From Pseudoruegeria aquimaris (GTDB lineage: Bacteria; Pseudomonadota; Alphaproteobacteria; Rhodobacterales; Rhodobacteraceae), in the NCBI RefSeq assembly GCF_900172235.1, contig NZ_FWFQ01000001.1:1-64000 (forward strand): a DNA stretch of 64,000 nt, read 5' to 3'. This document shows positions 1-12,297 of the stretch, piece by piece; position 1 is the stretch's first letter, and each line of letters starts with the position of its first letter. Position numbers and translations under genes: made by a program. The notes under the pieces are model-generated. The model was not told the DNA's origin, searched no databases, and saw nothing but the letters and a program-made list of their open reading frames with translations.

Positions 1-55
1 ACAGCGGCGAGATCACCGCCCATTCCGCATCGCTCACATCGTGTCTGCCCGTCAT
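1..55 (-). CDS. IS5-family transposase, N-terminal fragment
   Basis: Reading leftwards from an ATG at 55, the codons give MTGRHDVSDAEWAVISPL before the window ends. The phrase LSDAEWxxIxPLLP is characteristic of the N-terminal domain (DUF4096-like) of IS5-family transposases, enzymes that cut and rejoin the element ends. Only 18 residues are visible, so the DDE catalytic core cannot be checked and the gene may be intact or broken further left. Confidence 0.65.
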   Translation of the reverse strand, partial: MTGRHDVSDAEWAVISPL

Positions 56-124
56 GCTCACCTCCGTTTCCGAAAGTGAATCATCACACCGCCAAAAACG
101 GAATCCCGTTTATGAGTTCACGAC
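1..124 (-). mobile_element. Right end of an IS5-family insertion sequence (partial)
   Basis: The first 124 bases look like the terminal part of an IS element that extends beyond the left edge. It contains the start of a transposase gene on the minus strand, and the outer end (about 104-124, GTTTATGAGTTCACGAC) resembles terminal repeats of IS427-group elements as I remember them from Rhodobacteraceae. A CTAG tetranucleotide at 125-128 sits exactly at the boundary and could be the target site. The other end and the duplication cannot be seen, so the group assignment is an inference. Confidence 0.6.
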
Positions 125-152
125 CTAGGCCCCCGCCCGCGCGCGTCCTGCG

Positions 153-179
153 AAGGCCCCGTCATGGGGCCTTTTCTTT
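153..179 (+). terminator. Rho-independent terminator upstream of trmFO
   Basis: AAGGCCCC and GGGGCCTT form an 8-bp stem with a 5-base loop (161-165), followed by TTCTTT. No plus-strand gene lies between the IS boundary at about 125 and this hairpin, so it looks like the terminator of a gene that the insertion has displaced, or an attenuator in front of trmFO. Confidence 0.7.
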
Positions 180-206
180 GCCTGCCGCATCCCCTACATC
201 CCCGCC

Positions 207-1547
207 ATGACTGAAACGCTTCATATCATCGGCGGCGGCATGGCCGGCTCCGAAGCCGCCTGGCAGGCCGCCCAGGCCGGTGTGCCCGTCGTCCTGCACG
301 AGATGCGCCCCGAGGTGGGCACCTTCGCCCACCAGACCGGCAACCTGGCCGAAATGGTCTGCTCCAACTCCTTCCGCTCCGACGACGACGAGCAGAACGC
401 CGTCGGGCTTCTGCATTGGGAAATGCGCGCCGCGGGCGGGTTGATCATGGAAATGGCCGATCGCCACGCCCTGCCCGCCGGCTCCGCGCTGGCGGTGGAC
501 CGCGATCCCTTCGCCGAAGACGTGACGGCGCGCCTCAAGGCGCACCCCAACGTCACCGTGGAATACGGCGAGATCACCGAGCTGCCCACCGAGGGCCACT
601 GGATCATCGCCACCGGTCCGCTGACCTCGGGCAGCCTCGCGCAATCGATCCTGAAGGAGACGGGCGAAGAGAGCCTCGCCTTCTTCGATGCCATCGCGCC
701 CATCGTCTATGCCGACACCATCGACATGGAGAAGGCCTGGTTCCAGTCGCGCTACGACAAGGGCGAGACGGAGGAAGAGCGCAAGGCCTACCTCAACTGC
801 CCGATGTCGAAGGAAGACTACGAGGGCTTCATCGACGCGCTGCTCGCGGCCGAGAAGACCGAGTTCAAGCCCGGTGAGACGGCCGGCTACTTCGACGGCT
901 GCCTGCCCATCGAGGTGATGGCGGAACGCGGGCGCGAGACCCTGCGCTTCGGCCCGATGAAGCCCATCGGCCTCACCAACCCGCACCAGCCCGACGTGAA
1001 GCCCTACGCCGTGGTGCAGCTGCGCCGCGACAACGCGCTCGGCACGCTGTTCAACATCGTCGGTTTCCAGACCAAGATGAAATACGGCGCCCAGAAAGAG
1101 GTGCTGCGCCGCATTCCGGGGCTGGAAAAGGCCGAATTCGCCCGCCTCGGCGGCATCCACCGCAACACCTTCATCAACTCGCCAACGCTGCTGGACGACC
1201 AGATGCGCTTGAAATCCCGGCCCAACCTCCGCTTCGCCGGCCAGATCACCGGCGTGGAAGGCTACGTGGAAAGCGCGGCCATGGGGCTGCTGGCGGGCCG
1301 GCTGGCCGCGGCCGAGATCCTCGGCAAGCCGCTCGCCTCCCCGCCGCAGGACACGGCCATGGGTGCGCTGGTGCGCCACATCACCGGCGGCGCCGATGCC
1401 AAGACCTTCCAGCCGATGAACGTGAACTTCGGGCTCTTCCGCCCGGTGGACGGGCTGAAGGGCGGCCGTCGCGGGCGCAAGGATCGCTACAAGGCCTATA
1501 CCGACCGCGCCAAGGCGGCCTGGCAGCAGTGGCTGGACGCCGCCTAG
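207..1547 (+). CDS. trmFO: Methylenetetrahydrofolate-tRNA-(uracil-5-)-methyltransferase TrmFO
   Basis: This 446-residue flavoprotein makes 5-methyluridine at position 54 of tRNA, using methylenetetrahydrofolate as carbon donor and FADH2 as reductant. The sequence opens with the FAD-binding loop [12 protein letters not shown] (residues 7-18). It carries the conserved [12 protein letters not shown] stretch with Cys52 and a second family cysteine in GCLPIE. Length matches the family. It starts only 27 bases after a terminator hairpin, leaving little room for its own promoter. A methyltransferase and gluQ follow on the same strand, so the three probably form a tRNA-modification unit. Confidence 0.95.
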   Translation: MTETLHIIGGGMAGSEAAWQAAQAGVPVVLHEMRPEVGTFAHQTGNLAEMVCSNSFRSDDDEQNAVGLLHWEMRAAGGLIMEMADRHALPAGSALAVDRDPFAEDVTARLKAHPNVTVEYGEITELPTEGHWIIATGPLTSGSLAQSILKETGEESLAFFDAIAPIVYADTIDMEKAWFQSRYDKGETEEERKAYLNCPMSKEDYEGFIDALLAAEKTEFKPGETAGYFDGCLPIEVMAERGRETLRFGPMKPIGLTNPHQPDVKPYAVVQLRRDNALGTLFNIVGFQTKMKYGAQKEVLRRIPGLEKAEFARLGGIHRNTFINSPTLLDDQMRLKSRPNLRFAGQITGVEGYVESAAMGLLAGRLAAAEILGKPLASPPQDTAMGALVRHITGGADAKTFQPMNVNFGLFRPVDGLKGGRRGRKDRYKAYTDRAKAAWQQWLDAA

Positions 1548-1569
1548 GCGGCGCGCTACCGTCGCGTCC

Positions 1570-2187
1570 ATGGTGTTCAAACGCTTTCTGGACAAGGTCT
1601 ACGGCCTGAAAACCCCCGAGGAAACCCGCGCGCTCTATGACGCGTGGTCGGAGAGTTACGAGCAGGAGGTGGCCGAACAGGGCTACGCCACGCCCGGGCG
1701 CATCGCCAATGCGCTCGGCACCAAGCTGCCCGACAAGAGCCTGCCGATTCTCGATTTCGGCTGCGGCACGGGGCTGTCGGGCGTGGCGCTGCGGGCGCAG
1801 GGGTTCACCACCGTGGACGGCTGCGATCTCTCGCCCGAGATGCTTGAGAAGGCACGGGAAAAAGGCGTCTACCGGGATCTCTGGATCTCCTATGCCGATG
1901 CGGAACTGCCGATCCAGCCGGGCGATTACGCGGCGATCGCGGCCATCGGCGTCATCAGCGTCGGCGCCGCACCGGCCAGCGCTCTGCACCGGCTCTTCGC
2001 CAAGCTCGGCCCCGGCGGGCTGATCGCTTTCTCCTTCAACGATCACACCCTCGAAGACAAGAGCTACGAGGGCGCCGTGAGCGAGCTTCTGGACACCGGC
2101 AGCGCGCGGCTCCTCGTGCGCACCTATGGCGACCACCTGCCCGGGCTGAACATGAAGTCCATGATCTACATCCTTGAAAAGCTGTGA
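1570..2187 (+). CDS. Class I SAM-dependent methyltransferase
   Basis: A 205-residue protein with the Rossmann-fold SAM-binding motif I ILDFGCGTGLSG (about residues 60-71), followed by an acidic motif II in DGCDLSPEMLEKA. The N-terminal helix region, LYDAWSESYEQEV, is like that of the WBSCR27/UbiE-like small-molecule methyltransferases. The substrate cannot be read from the sequence. Its TGA overlaps the GTG start of gluQ by four bases (GTGA), which suggests translational coupling and a role shared with the tRNA-modification neighbours, but this is only context. Confidence 0.85.
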   Translation: MVFKRFLDKVYGLKTPEETRALYDAWSESYEQEVAEQGYATPGRIANALGTKLPDKSLPILDFGCGTGLSGVALRAQGFTTVDGCDLSPEMLEKAREKGVYRDLWISYADAELPIQPGDYAAIAAIGVISVGAAPASALHRLFAKLGPGGLIAFSFNDHTLEDKSYEGAVSELLDTGSARLLVRTYGDHLPGLNMKSMIYILEKL

Positions 2188-3041
2188 CATTCACAACCCG
2201 CTTCGCGCCATCCCCGACAGGCCCCCTGCATCTCGGGCACGCCTATTCCGCCCTGCTTGCCCATGACATGGCACAGGCCGCGCAGGGCCGCTTCCTGCTG
2301 CGCATCGAAGACATCGACCGCTCCCGTGCAAGGACGGAATGGGAAGAGCTGATCTTCGAAGATCTCATCTGGCTCGGGATTGCCTGGGAGGCGCCGGTGA
2401 TGCGGCAATCCGAGCAGATGGACCGTTACCGGTCGGCGCTGGAAATGCTCTGGAATCAGGGGCTTCTTTATGCTTGCTCATGCAACCGCCGGGATATTCT
2501 CGCAGCGGCGACGGCACCGCAGGAAGGTGGCTCGCCCCTCGTCGGCCCGGACGGGATCGTCTATCCCGGCACCTGCCGGCACGCCGGAGCGCGCGCGCCC
2601 GCGGCTTGCCCTCCCGAGGCCGCGCTTCGGCTCGACATGGCCGCCGCCCTCCGGCGGCTGGGGCTGTCCGAGATCCGGATCGACGAGCGGATCCACCAAG
2701 GCCCATGCGTGAAAAGCGCAGGGGAAATCATTGAAACCATTGGCGACATCGTGATCGCGCGGCGCGACATGGGAACCTCATACCACCTGTCGGTGGTGCT
2801 GGACGACGCCCATCAGGGGATCACCGACGTGGTGCGCGGCGCCGATCTCTTCGAGGCCAGTTTCATCCATGCGGTGCTGCAGAGGCTGCTCGGCCTGCCG
2901 GCGCCGCGCTATCACCACCACCGGTTGATCCGCGATGCCGCCGGCAAACGGCTGGCCAAGCGCGACGACGCCAAGGCGATCCGCAAATACCGCGCCGAGG
3001 GGCTGCGCCCCGAAGACATCCGCGCAATGGTCGGGCTCTGA
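2184..3041 (+). CDS. gluQ: Glutamyl-Q tRNA(Asp) synthetase
   Basis: This 285-residue paralogue of glutamyl-tRNA synthetase lacks the anticodon-binding half. GluQ enzymes attach glutamate to queuosine at position 34 of tRNA(Asp). The class I signature is seen as FAPSPTGPLHLGHA (residues 7-20, HIGH equivalent HLGH), the substrate motif as LRIEDIDRSR, and the KMSKS equivalent as KRLAKR near residue 256. Cysteines in CSCNRR and the later CRH are those used for zinc in the family. The start codon is GTG at 2184, chosen because it gives the family N-terminus and overlaps the upstream stop. Confidence 0.93.
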   Translation: MTFTTRFAPSPTGPLHLGHAYSALLAHDMAQAAQGRFLLRIEDIDRSRARTEWEELIFEDLIWLGIAWEAPVMRQSEQMDRYRSALEMLWNQGLLYACSCNRRDILAAATAPQEGGSPLVGPDGIVYPGTCRHAGARAPAACPPEAALRLDMAAALRRLGLSEIRIDERIHQGPCVKSAGEIIETIGDIVIARRDMGTSYHLSVVLDDAHQGITDVVRGADLFEASFIHAVLQRLLGLPAPRYHHHRLIRDAAGKRLAKRDDAKAIRKYRAEGLRPEDIRAMVGL

Positions 3042-3052
3042 AGGGGCCCGGC

Positions 3053-3415
3053 TCAGCCCTCCATCGGGCGCATCAGCTCCACCTCGTCGCCGCCCCGGAT
3101 CGCGGTGTAGAAGCAGCTCCGGCGGTTGGTGTGGCAGGCCGGCCCCGTCTGGCGCACCTGCACGAGCAGGCAATCCCGATCGCAATCGACGCGCAGATCC
3201 ACCAGCTCCTGCACATGGCCGGAGCTTTCGCCCTTCACCCAGAAGGCCTGGCGGGAGCGCGACCAATAGGTGACGCGGCCCGTTTCCAGCGTGCGCGCCA
3301 CGGCTTCGGCGTTCATCCAGGCCATCATCAGCACCTCGCCGCTCTCGGCATCCTGCGCGATGGCGGGGATCAGCCCGTTGGAATCATAGGTCAGGCTGGC
3401 GGGATCGAACGGCAT
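3053..3415 (-). CDS. hisI: Phosphoribosyl-AMP cyclohydrolase
   Basis: HisI opens the purine ring of phosphoribosyl-AMP in the third step of histidine synthesis. The 120-residue protein is the stand-alone form usual in alphaproteobacteria, without the HisE domain. Family motifs are VTYWSRSR, FWVKGESSGH, the metal-binding DCDRDCLL and the cysteine/histidine group GPACHT with a final SCF. I place the start at 3415, where AAAGGG lies seven bases upstream; an in-frame ATG at 3439 would add eight residues. It is convergent with gluQ and divergent from the NifU-like gene. Confidence 0.93.
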   Translation of the reverse strand: MPFDPASLTYDSNGLIPAIAQDAESGEVLMMAWMNAEAVARTLETGRVTYWSRSRQAFWVKGESSGHVQELVDLRVDCDRDCLLVQVRQTGPACHTNRRSCFYTAIRGGDEVELMRPMEG

Positions 3416-3480
3416 GGCAAAACCCTTTGCGTCTGGCAACAGGCAGACTATCTATGACAGAGCACTGCAAAGGGAAAGCC

Positions 3481-3933
3481 ATGTCTGCCGAGGCCGATCT
3501 GATCAAACTCTACTCCGGAAAGATCCTCCAGCTCGCGGCGGACATCCCCCATACCGAGCCGCTGGATCAGCCGATGGCCTCCGCCAAGAAGCGCTCGCCG
3601 CTCTGCGGCTCCACCGTGACCGTTTCGCTCAACGTGGACGGCGGCCGGATCAGCGCCTTCTCACAGGACGTGAAGGCCTGTGCGCTCGGCCAGGCGGCGG
3701 CGGCCGTCGTCGGCGCCAATGCGATCGGGCGCGACGCGGCGGAGATCGAGAAGGCGCGCGACCAGCTCAAGGCCATGCTGAAAGAAGGAGGCCCCGCGCC
3801 TGAAGCCCCCTTCGACGGGCTCGAGGTGCTGATGCCCGCGCGCGACTACCGCAACCGCCACGCCTCGATCATGCTTGCGCTCGAAGCCACGCTCGAAGCC
3901 CTGAACGCCGCCCGCGAAACCGCCTGCGCCTGA
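3481..3933 (+). CDS. NifU/SufU-like iron-sulfur scaffold-family protein
   Basis: A 150-residue protein of the IscU/NifU N-terminal fold, which in other members holds a nascent Fe-S cluster. Visible family marks are LIKLYSGKILQLA near the start, PLCGSTV with the first cysteine and VKACALGQAAAA with the second. The third scaffold cysteine, expected near the C-terminal helix, is absent: that segment reads RHASIMLALEA. Cluster assembly by the classic three-cysteine mechanism is therefore doubtful. The ATG at 3481 follows an AGGGAAAG ribosome site; in-frame codons upstream overlap hisI and are not used. Confidence 0.8.
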   Translation: MSAEADLIKLYSGKILQLAADIPHTEPLDQPMASAKKRSPLCGSTVTVSLNVDGGRISAFSQDVKACALGQAAAAVVGANAIGRDAAEIEKARDQLKAMLKEGGPAPEAPFDGLEVLMPARDYRNRHASIMLALEATLEALNAARETACA

Positions 3934-3941
3934 CGGCCGCG

Positions 3942-4574
3942 ATGCAGGCGCTGATCGAATCCTTCGTCACGCTCTGGGTCGTCATCGATCCGATCGGCAC
4001 CGTGCCGGTGTTCATCGCCGTGACGGCCGGCATGGCCACGGCGGCGCGCAGGAAGACGGCGCTGCAGGCCGCGCTGGTTTCGGCCGGCGTGCTGATGTTC
4101 TTCCTCGTCTTCGGACAGATCCTCATCAACGCGCTGGGGATCGGGCTCAATTCCTTCCAGGTGGCGGGTGGCATCATCCTGTTCCTTTTCGCGCTCACCA
4201 TGATCTTCGGCGAATCCAAGCCCGAAGCCGATCTGCAGACGGCCGAGGCCGCGATGGAGAACAAGGCCGCCAACGTGGCCGTCTACCCGCTCGCCGTGCC
4301 CTCCCTCGCCTCGCCCGGCGCGATGCTCTCCATCGTGCTCTTGACGGACAACAACCGTTTCAGCATCGCCGACCAGACTCTGACTGCCGTTGTCATGCTG
4401 CTGGTGATCGCGATCGCCTACGCCTTCATGCGGCTGGCGGAACCGATCATCCGCGTCATCGGCGAGGCCGGCTCCGCCATCGTCAGCCGGGTCATGGGGA
4501 TGATCCTGGCCTCTGTGGCCGCCAATGCCGTGCTGTCGGGCATCCTCACAATCGTGCAGACGGGCCAGCTCTGA
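3942..4574 (+). CDS. MarC-family integral membrane protein
   Basis: A 210-residue member of the MarC (UPF0056) family, inner-membrane proteins with six predicted helices and no settled function. The N-terminal LWVVIDPIGTVPVFIAVT is the family hallmark, and a second copy-like region, VYPLAVPSLASPGAM, gives the internal repeat typical of the family. Despite the name, a role in multiple antibiotic resistance is not established. It begins eight bases after the NifU-like gene, so the two are probably cotranscribed. Confidence 0.88.
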   Translation: MQALIESFVTLWVVIDPIGTVPVFIAVTAGMATAARRKTALQAALVSAGVLMFFLVFGQILINALGIGLNSFQVAGGIILFLFALTMIFGESKPEADLQTAEAAMENKAANVAVYPLAVPSLASPGAMLSIVLLTDNNRFSIADQTLTAVVMLLVIAIAYAFMRLAEPIIRVIGEAGSAIVSRVMGMILASVAANAVLSGILTIVQTGQL

Positions 4575-4575
4575 C

Positions 4576-4612
4576 AAAAAAACCGCCGCGACCCGTGGGG
4601 CGGGCGCGGCGG
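4576..4612 (-). terminator. Minus-strand terminator beyond the small SOS-type gene
   Basis: CCGCCGCG (4583-4590) pairs with CGCGGCGG (4605-4612). On the minus strand the stem is followed by seven Ts (4576-4582), so it stops leftward transcription, that is, transcripts coming from the small gene at 4789-4911. The 170 bases between gene and hairpin contain no supported reading frame. Confidence 0.75.
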
Positions 4613-4788
4613 CAGTGGACCTGTTCTGTGGTGTCCGGATCGGCCCGGAGGCGGGGGAGAGGCAATCCCCCTGTTGGGGTCGGCACAGGCAGTGACCGAT
4701 GGCATCGCTTGGGGACAGATGCGGCAGGCGACCGGCACAGACGACAGGCGGCAAACAGGGCACGGGCGAAGGCCCGCGAAAGAACCCG

Positions 4789-4911
4789 TCAGATCAGGGA
4801 CGGAAGATGCAGGCCGACGACGAGCGTCACCACCAGCGCCAGCACGCCGGCCACATCCTGAAGCATCGTATCCGAAGACCGGTGATAGGCGGCTTTGACT
4901 TGCTGGATCAT
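4789..4911 (-). CDS. Small single-pass membrane protein with LexA-type operators
   Basis: A 40-residue protein: a polar N-terminus (MIQQVKAAYHRSSDTMLQDV) followed by one hydrophobic helix (AGVLALVVTLVVGLHLPSLI). A strong ribosome site, GGAGGAG, sits just before the ATG at 4911. The gene lies downstream of recG on the same strand, but has its own upstream region with two LexA-type boxes (4940-4992) and its own terminator. I do not recognise a named family, although I recall similar unnamed proteins in Rhodobacteraceae. By size, topology and control it recalls Caulobacter SidA, an SOS-induced division inhibitor, but no sequence similarity is claimed. Confidence 0.72.
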   Translation of the reverse strand: MIQQVKAAYHRSSDTMLQDVAGVLALVVTLVVGLHLPSLI

Positions 4912-4939
4912 GGCGGCTCCTCCTGCGGCTCACAACTCT

Positions 4940-4992
4940 GTTGCCACTTTGTTCTCATATGCGCGACTCGAAGTAAAGAACTTTATGAGAAC
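4940..4992 (-). promoter_or_regulatory. Pair of LexA-type operators ahead of the small membrane protein gene
   Basis: GAAC-TTTATGA-GAAC at 4978-4992 is a perfect alphaproteobacterial LexA box (GTTC-N7-GTTC read on the minus strand). GTTG-CCACTTT-GTTC at 4940-4954 is a second box with one mismatch in the opposite orientation. TGTTCTCATA (4950-4959) and TATGAGAACA (4984-4993) form an inverted pair. The recA promoter in this window has the same TGTTCTCAT element in the same inverted arrangement. A CATAAA -10 candidate (4982-4987, minus) lies inside the perfect box; the -35 is unclear. Confidence 0.7.
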
Positions 4993-5019
4993 ATTTGTGA
5001 ACAAAGCGGAACGTCTCCG

Positions 5020-9446
<4,427 letters not shown>

Positions 9447-10160
9447 CTAGGCACAGATCGGGATCGGGGTGGCCTCGTGCTCCGGCTCCGGATCGCGCAG
9501 CACGTAGCCCCTGCCCCAGACCGTCTCGATGTGGTTTTCGCCACCCGTGGCCTCGGAGAGCTTCTTGCGCAGCTTGCAGATGAACACGTCGATGATCTTC
9601 AGCTCCGGCTCGTCCATGCCGCCGTAAAGATGATTGAGGAACATCTCCTTCGTCAGCGTGGTGCCCTTGCGCAGGGAGAGCAGTTCGAGCATCTGGTATT
9701 CCTTGCCCGTCAGATGGACGGGCTTGTTGTCCACCGAGACCGTCTTGGCATCGAGATTCACGACGACGCGGCCGGTGCGGATGATGGATTGGGCATGGCC
9801 TTTGGAGCGGCGGATGATCGCGTGGATGCGCGCGATCAGCTCCTCCCGGTGGAAGGGCTTGGTGAGGTAGTCGTCCGCCCCGAACCCGAATCCCTTGATC
9901 TTGCTCTCGGTATCGTCGGCCCCGGAAAGGATCAGGATCGGCGTATCCACCCGCGCCATGCGCAGCTGCCTGAGCACGTCATGGCCGTTCATGTCCGGCA
10001 GGTTGAGATCAAGGAGAATGAGATCGTAATCGTAGAGCTTGGCAAGATCGATGCCTTCTTCACCAAGGTCCGTGCAATACACGTTGAGGTTGGCGTGAGT
10101 GAGCATGAGTTCGATGCTCTTCGACGTTGTCGGATCATCTTCTACCAGCAAAACGCGCAT
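9447..10160 (-). CDS. ctrA: Cell cycle/motility response regulator CtrA
   Basis: CtrA is the OmpR-type master regulator of alphaproteobacteria; in Rhodobacterales it is usually non-essential and controls flagella, gene transfer agents and related traits. The receiver has DD at 8-9, the phosphoacceptor Asp51 in [12 protein letters not shown] and the conserved lysine in DDYLTKPF. The C-terminal winged helix contains [17 protein letters not shown] and [11 protein letters not shown]. It is phosphorylated through the CckA-ChpT relay; a rearranged cckA lies at 33.7-36.2 kb in this window. sciP, coding for a CtrA inhibitor, is its neighbour upstream. Confidence 0.95.
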   Translation of the reverse strand: MRVLLVEDDPTTSKSIELMLTHANLNVYCTDLGEEGIDLAKLYDYDLILLDLNLPDMNGHDVLRQLRMARVDTPILILSGADDTESKIKGFGFGADDYLTKPFHREELIARIHAIIRRSKGHAQSIIRTGRVVVNLDAKTVSVDNKPVHLTGKEYQMLELLSLRKGTTLTKEMFLNHLYGGMDEPELKIIDVFICKLRKKLSEATGGENHIETVWGRGYVLRDPEPEHEATPIPICA

Positions 10161-10212
10161 GATCGTTGTCCCCTTGATGCTCCAAATCCTTGGTCAAGAT
10201 TTCGGAAATTGG

Positions 10213-10227
10213 TTAACTTCACGTTAC
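10213..10227. promoter_or_regulatory. Imperfect CtrA box upstream of ctrA
   Basis: TTAA-CTTCACG-TTAC fits the CtrA consensus TTAA-N7-TTAA with one mismatch. It lies 53 bases upstream of the ctrA start, where autoregulation would be expected. A GANTC (CcrM methylation) site, GATTC, is nearby at about 10303. Confidence 0.5.
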
Positions 10228-10332
10228 CAATTCATCAACGCGCCAACCAACAACTTAAAATTGTTTGCACCTCATTTTCCGACCCAAGGTCCGGCATAGA
10301 GCGATTCAGGCGACTTTCCGACCGCCCCCCCG

Positions 10333-10617
10333 TCAGCGATATCGTTGCAGAGCGGTGGTTTTCAGCGCCGACTCACCGTGCCGCGCCACGGCCCGGCACC
10401 AGGAGGCGAACTCCTCCTCCGACAGGTTGTAGCGCTCCATGGCCTCCGATTTCGTGATCAGCCCGTGCTGCACCCCGTGCACGACGGCAGCCTTGCGGCT
10501 GGCAACCCACCGTTTCGTATCGCGCGCGGGCAGATCCGCGCGGGTCATGACGCGCCCGTCCGGCAGGGTGACAGCGCGCGGCCCGTCGACTTTCTTGAGA
10601 TACATCGTTTCACCCAT
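10333..10617 (-). CDS. sciP: CtrA inhibitor SciP (DUF1153)
   Basis: A 94-residue DUF1153 protein. In Caulobacter SciP binds CtrA and blocks its recruitment of RNA polymerase. Family features seen are VTLPDGRVMTRADLP, DTKRWVASRKAAVVHGV and the helix-turn-helix-like ITKSEAMERYNLSEEEFASW. A second ATG five codons in (10605) is an alternative start. It is transcribed towards ctrA, 172 bases upstream of the ctrA start, an arrangement that fits joint control of the same circuit. Confidence 0.88.
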   Translation of the reverse strand: MGETMYLKKVDGPRAVTLPDGRVMTRADLPARDTKRWVASRKAAVVHGVQHGLITKSEAMERYNLSEEEFASWCRAVARHGESALKTTALQRYR

Positions 10618-10676
10618 TGCTTCGACCCCGCGGCCGACTTTGCACAGGTGCGCTTAACCAGATGTGAAAGCCCCCC

Positions 10677-10704
10677 TTGTTGTTAGATAGCATTTTCCTA
10701 TATT
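10677..10704 (+). promoter_or_regulatory. Sigma70-type promoter for mnmA
   Basis: TTGTTG (10677-10682) and TATATT (10699-10704) are separated by 16 bases and lie 29 bases before the mnmA ATG, in the AT-richest part of the divergent sciP-mnmA spacer. Confidence 0.55.
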
Positions 10705-10732
10705 CCGCAGCATCCCACTGGAGCACGGACAT

Positions 10733-11881
10733 ATGGCACTCGACAGCGACACCCACCCGCTGAATTCCCTCGGCTTTGCGAAGCCGCCCGCAGAGACACG
10801 CGTGGTCGTCGCGATGTCGGGCGGCGTGGATTCCTCGGTGGTGGCGGCGCAGCTGGCCGAGGAAGGCTATGACGTGGTGGGCGTGACGCTGCAGCTCTAC
10901 GATCACGGCGCGGCGCTGGCCAAGAAAGGCGCCTGCTGCGCCGGGCGCGACATCCACGATGCCCGCCGGGTGGCCGAGGAAATGGGCTTTCCCCACTACG
11001 TGCTCGACTACGAGAACATCTTCCAGGATGCGGTGATCGACGAATTCGCCGAGAGCTACCTCGCCGGGGCGACGCCGGTGCCCTGCATCCGCTGCAACGA
11101 GCGGGTGAAGTTCAAGGATCTGCTGGAAACGGCGAAGGATCTGGATGCCGACTGCATGGCGACGGGCCACTACATCCAGCGCAAGATGGGCCCCAACGGC
11201 CCGGAACTGCACAGCGCCGCCGATGCGAACCGGGATCAGAGCTACTTCCTGTTCTCCACCACCCCGGAGCAGCTGGAGTATCTGCGCTTCCCGCTCGGCC
11301 ACCTGAAGAGCAAGGCCGAAACCCGTGCGCTGGCGGCGAAATACGGGCTGCCCGTGGCCGACAAGCCCGACAGCCAGGACATCTGCTTCGTGCCCAACGG
11401 CAACTACGCCAGCGTGATCGAGAAGCTGCGCCCGGAGGCCGCCAGCCCCGGCGAGATCGTCGATATGGACGGCAACGTACTGGCCAGGCACAAGGGCGTG
11501 ATCCATTACACGATCGGCCAGCGGCGCGGCCTCGGGATCGGCGGGCTGAGCGAGCCGCTTTACGTGGTGAAACTCGATGCCGACAACCGCCGCGTGGTGG
11601 TGGGCCCGAAAGAGGCGCTGGCCACGCGCAAGGTGCCGGTGCGGGAGATCAACTGGCTCGGCGACGCCCCCTTTGCCAGCCGCGAGGAATGGCACGTGGG
11701 CGTGAAGGTGCGCTCCACCCGCCCGCCGACCGAGGCCGTCATCCGCCCGATCTCGGACACCGAGGCCGAAGTCGAGCTGCTGACACCGGAAGAAGGCGTC
11801 AGCCCGGGCCAGGCCTGCGTGTTCTACGACATGGACAGCAGCCGGATCTTCGGCGGCGGCTGGATCTGGCGCGGCTACTGA
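10733..11881 (+). CDS. mnmA: tRNA-specific 2-thiouridylase MnmA
   Basis: MnmA adds sulfur to uridine 34 of tRNA for Lys, Glu and Gln. The 382-residue protein has the PP-loop ATPase motif [15 protein letters not shown] (about residues 25-39), the catalytic cysteine in [14 protein letters not shown] and its partner in DSQDICFV. The second half is the central and beta-barrel domain with [10 protein letters not shown]. In the sulfur relay it receives persulfide sulfur that starts from a cysteine desulfurase; such genes lie in the suf operon nearby. It is divergent from sciP. Confidence 0.95.
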   Translation: MALDSDTHPLNSLGFAKPPAETRVVVAMSGGVDSSVVAAQLAEEGYDVVGVTLQLYDHGAALAKKGACCAGRDIHDARRVAEEMGFPHYVLDYENIFQDAVIDEFAESYLAGATPVPCIRCNERVKFKDLLETAKDLDADCMATGHYIQRKMGPNGPELHSAADANRDQSYFLFSTTPEQLEYLRFPLGHLKSKAETRALAAKYGLPVADKPDSQDICFVPNGNYASVIEKLRPEAASPGEIVDMDGNVLARHKGVIHYTIGQRRGLGIGGLSEPLYVVKLDADNRRVVVGPKEALATRKVPVREINWLGDAPFASREEWHVGVKVRSTRPPTEAVIRPISDTEAEVELLTPEEGVSPGQACVFYDMDSSRIFGGGWIWRGY

Positions 11882-11903
11882 GCCCGCAAAATCGGAATGG
11901 AAA

Positions 11904-11932
11904 GGCCCGGCAGGTTCATTACCGGCCGGGCC
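11904..11932 (+). terminator. Hairpin downstream of mnmA
   Basis: GGCCCGG (11904-11910) pairs with CCGGGCC (11926-11932) about 20 bases after the mnmA stop. The following tract is only modestly T-rich (TCATTCATTT), so it is a weak terminator or a 3' end stabiliser. Confidence 0.5.
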
Positions 11933-11985
11933 TCATTCATTTCCATCGGCACGCGCAGAAATAGGCGCGGCGCGAATGAGCGATC

Positions 11986-12297
11986 TCAGATTTCCAGATC
12001 CTCGGGTGTTTTGCCGGCGGCCAGCGCGTCAATGAACCAGGCCGGTTTGCGGCCGCGGCCGCTCCAAGTCTGGGTCGGATCCGCCGGATTGGCGTATTTC
12101 GGCGCCGTCTTGGACCCTTTGCCGGAATGCAGCGCGATCACCTCGTCAAAGGAAACGCCGTGTTTCTTGGCCACCTCCAGCATGTCGGCATAGGCCTTTT
12201 TCAACGCTTGTTTCGCCACTTCCGCTTTCCGTGCTTCGATTTCCCGCGCGAGCTTTTCCAATTCGCCCGGAGAGAGACTGCTCAGATCAATCGACAT
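11986..12297 (-). CDS. H-NS family nucleoid protein (HvrA/Spb-like)
   Basis: A 103-residue H-NS-type protein. The N-terminal half (residues 8-50) is a charged, heptad-rich dimerisation helix, and the C-terminal half ends in the DNA-binding motif YANPADPTQTWSGRGRKP (residues 68-85), which inserts into AT-rich minor grooves. In Rhodobacter the relative HvrA affects photosynthesis and nitrogen genes; what this copy controls is not visible. It is a single gene, convergent with mnmA, with a long AT-richer upstream region. Confidence 0.88.
   Translation of the reverse strand: MSIDLSSLSPGELEKLAREIEARKAEVAKQALKKAYADMLEVAKKHGVSFDEVIALHSGKGSKTAPKYANPADPTQTWSGRGRKPAWFIDALAAGKTPEDLEI

Noticed and set aside
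4999-5012. Further GAAC repeats at 4999 and 5009 as additional LexA boxes
   Set aside because: Their spacing is six bases, not the seven required by the alphaproteobacterial box.
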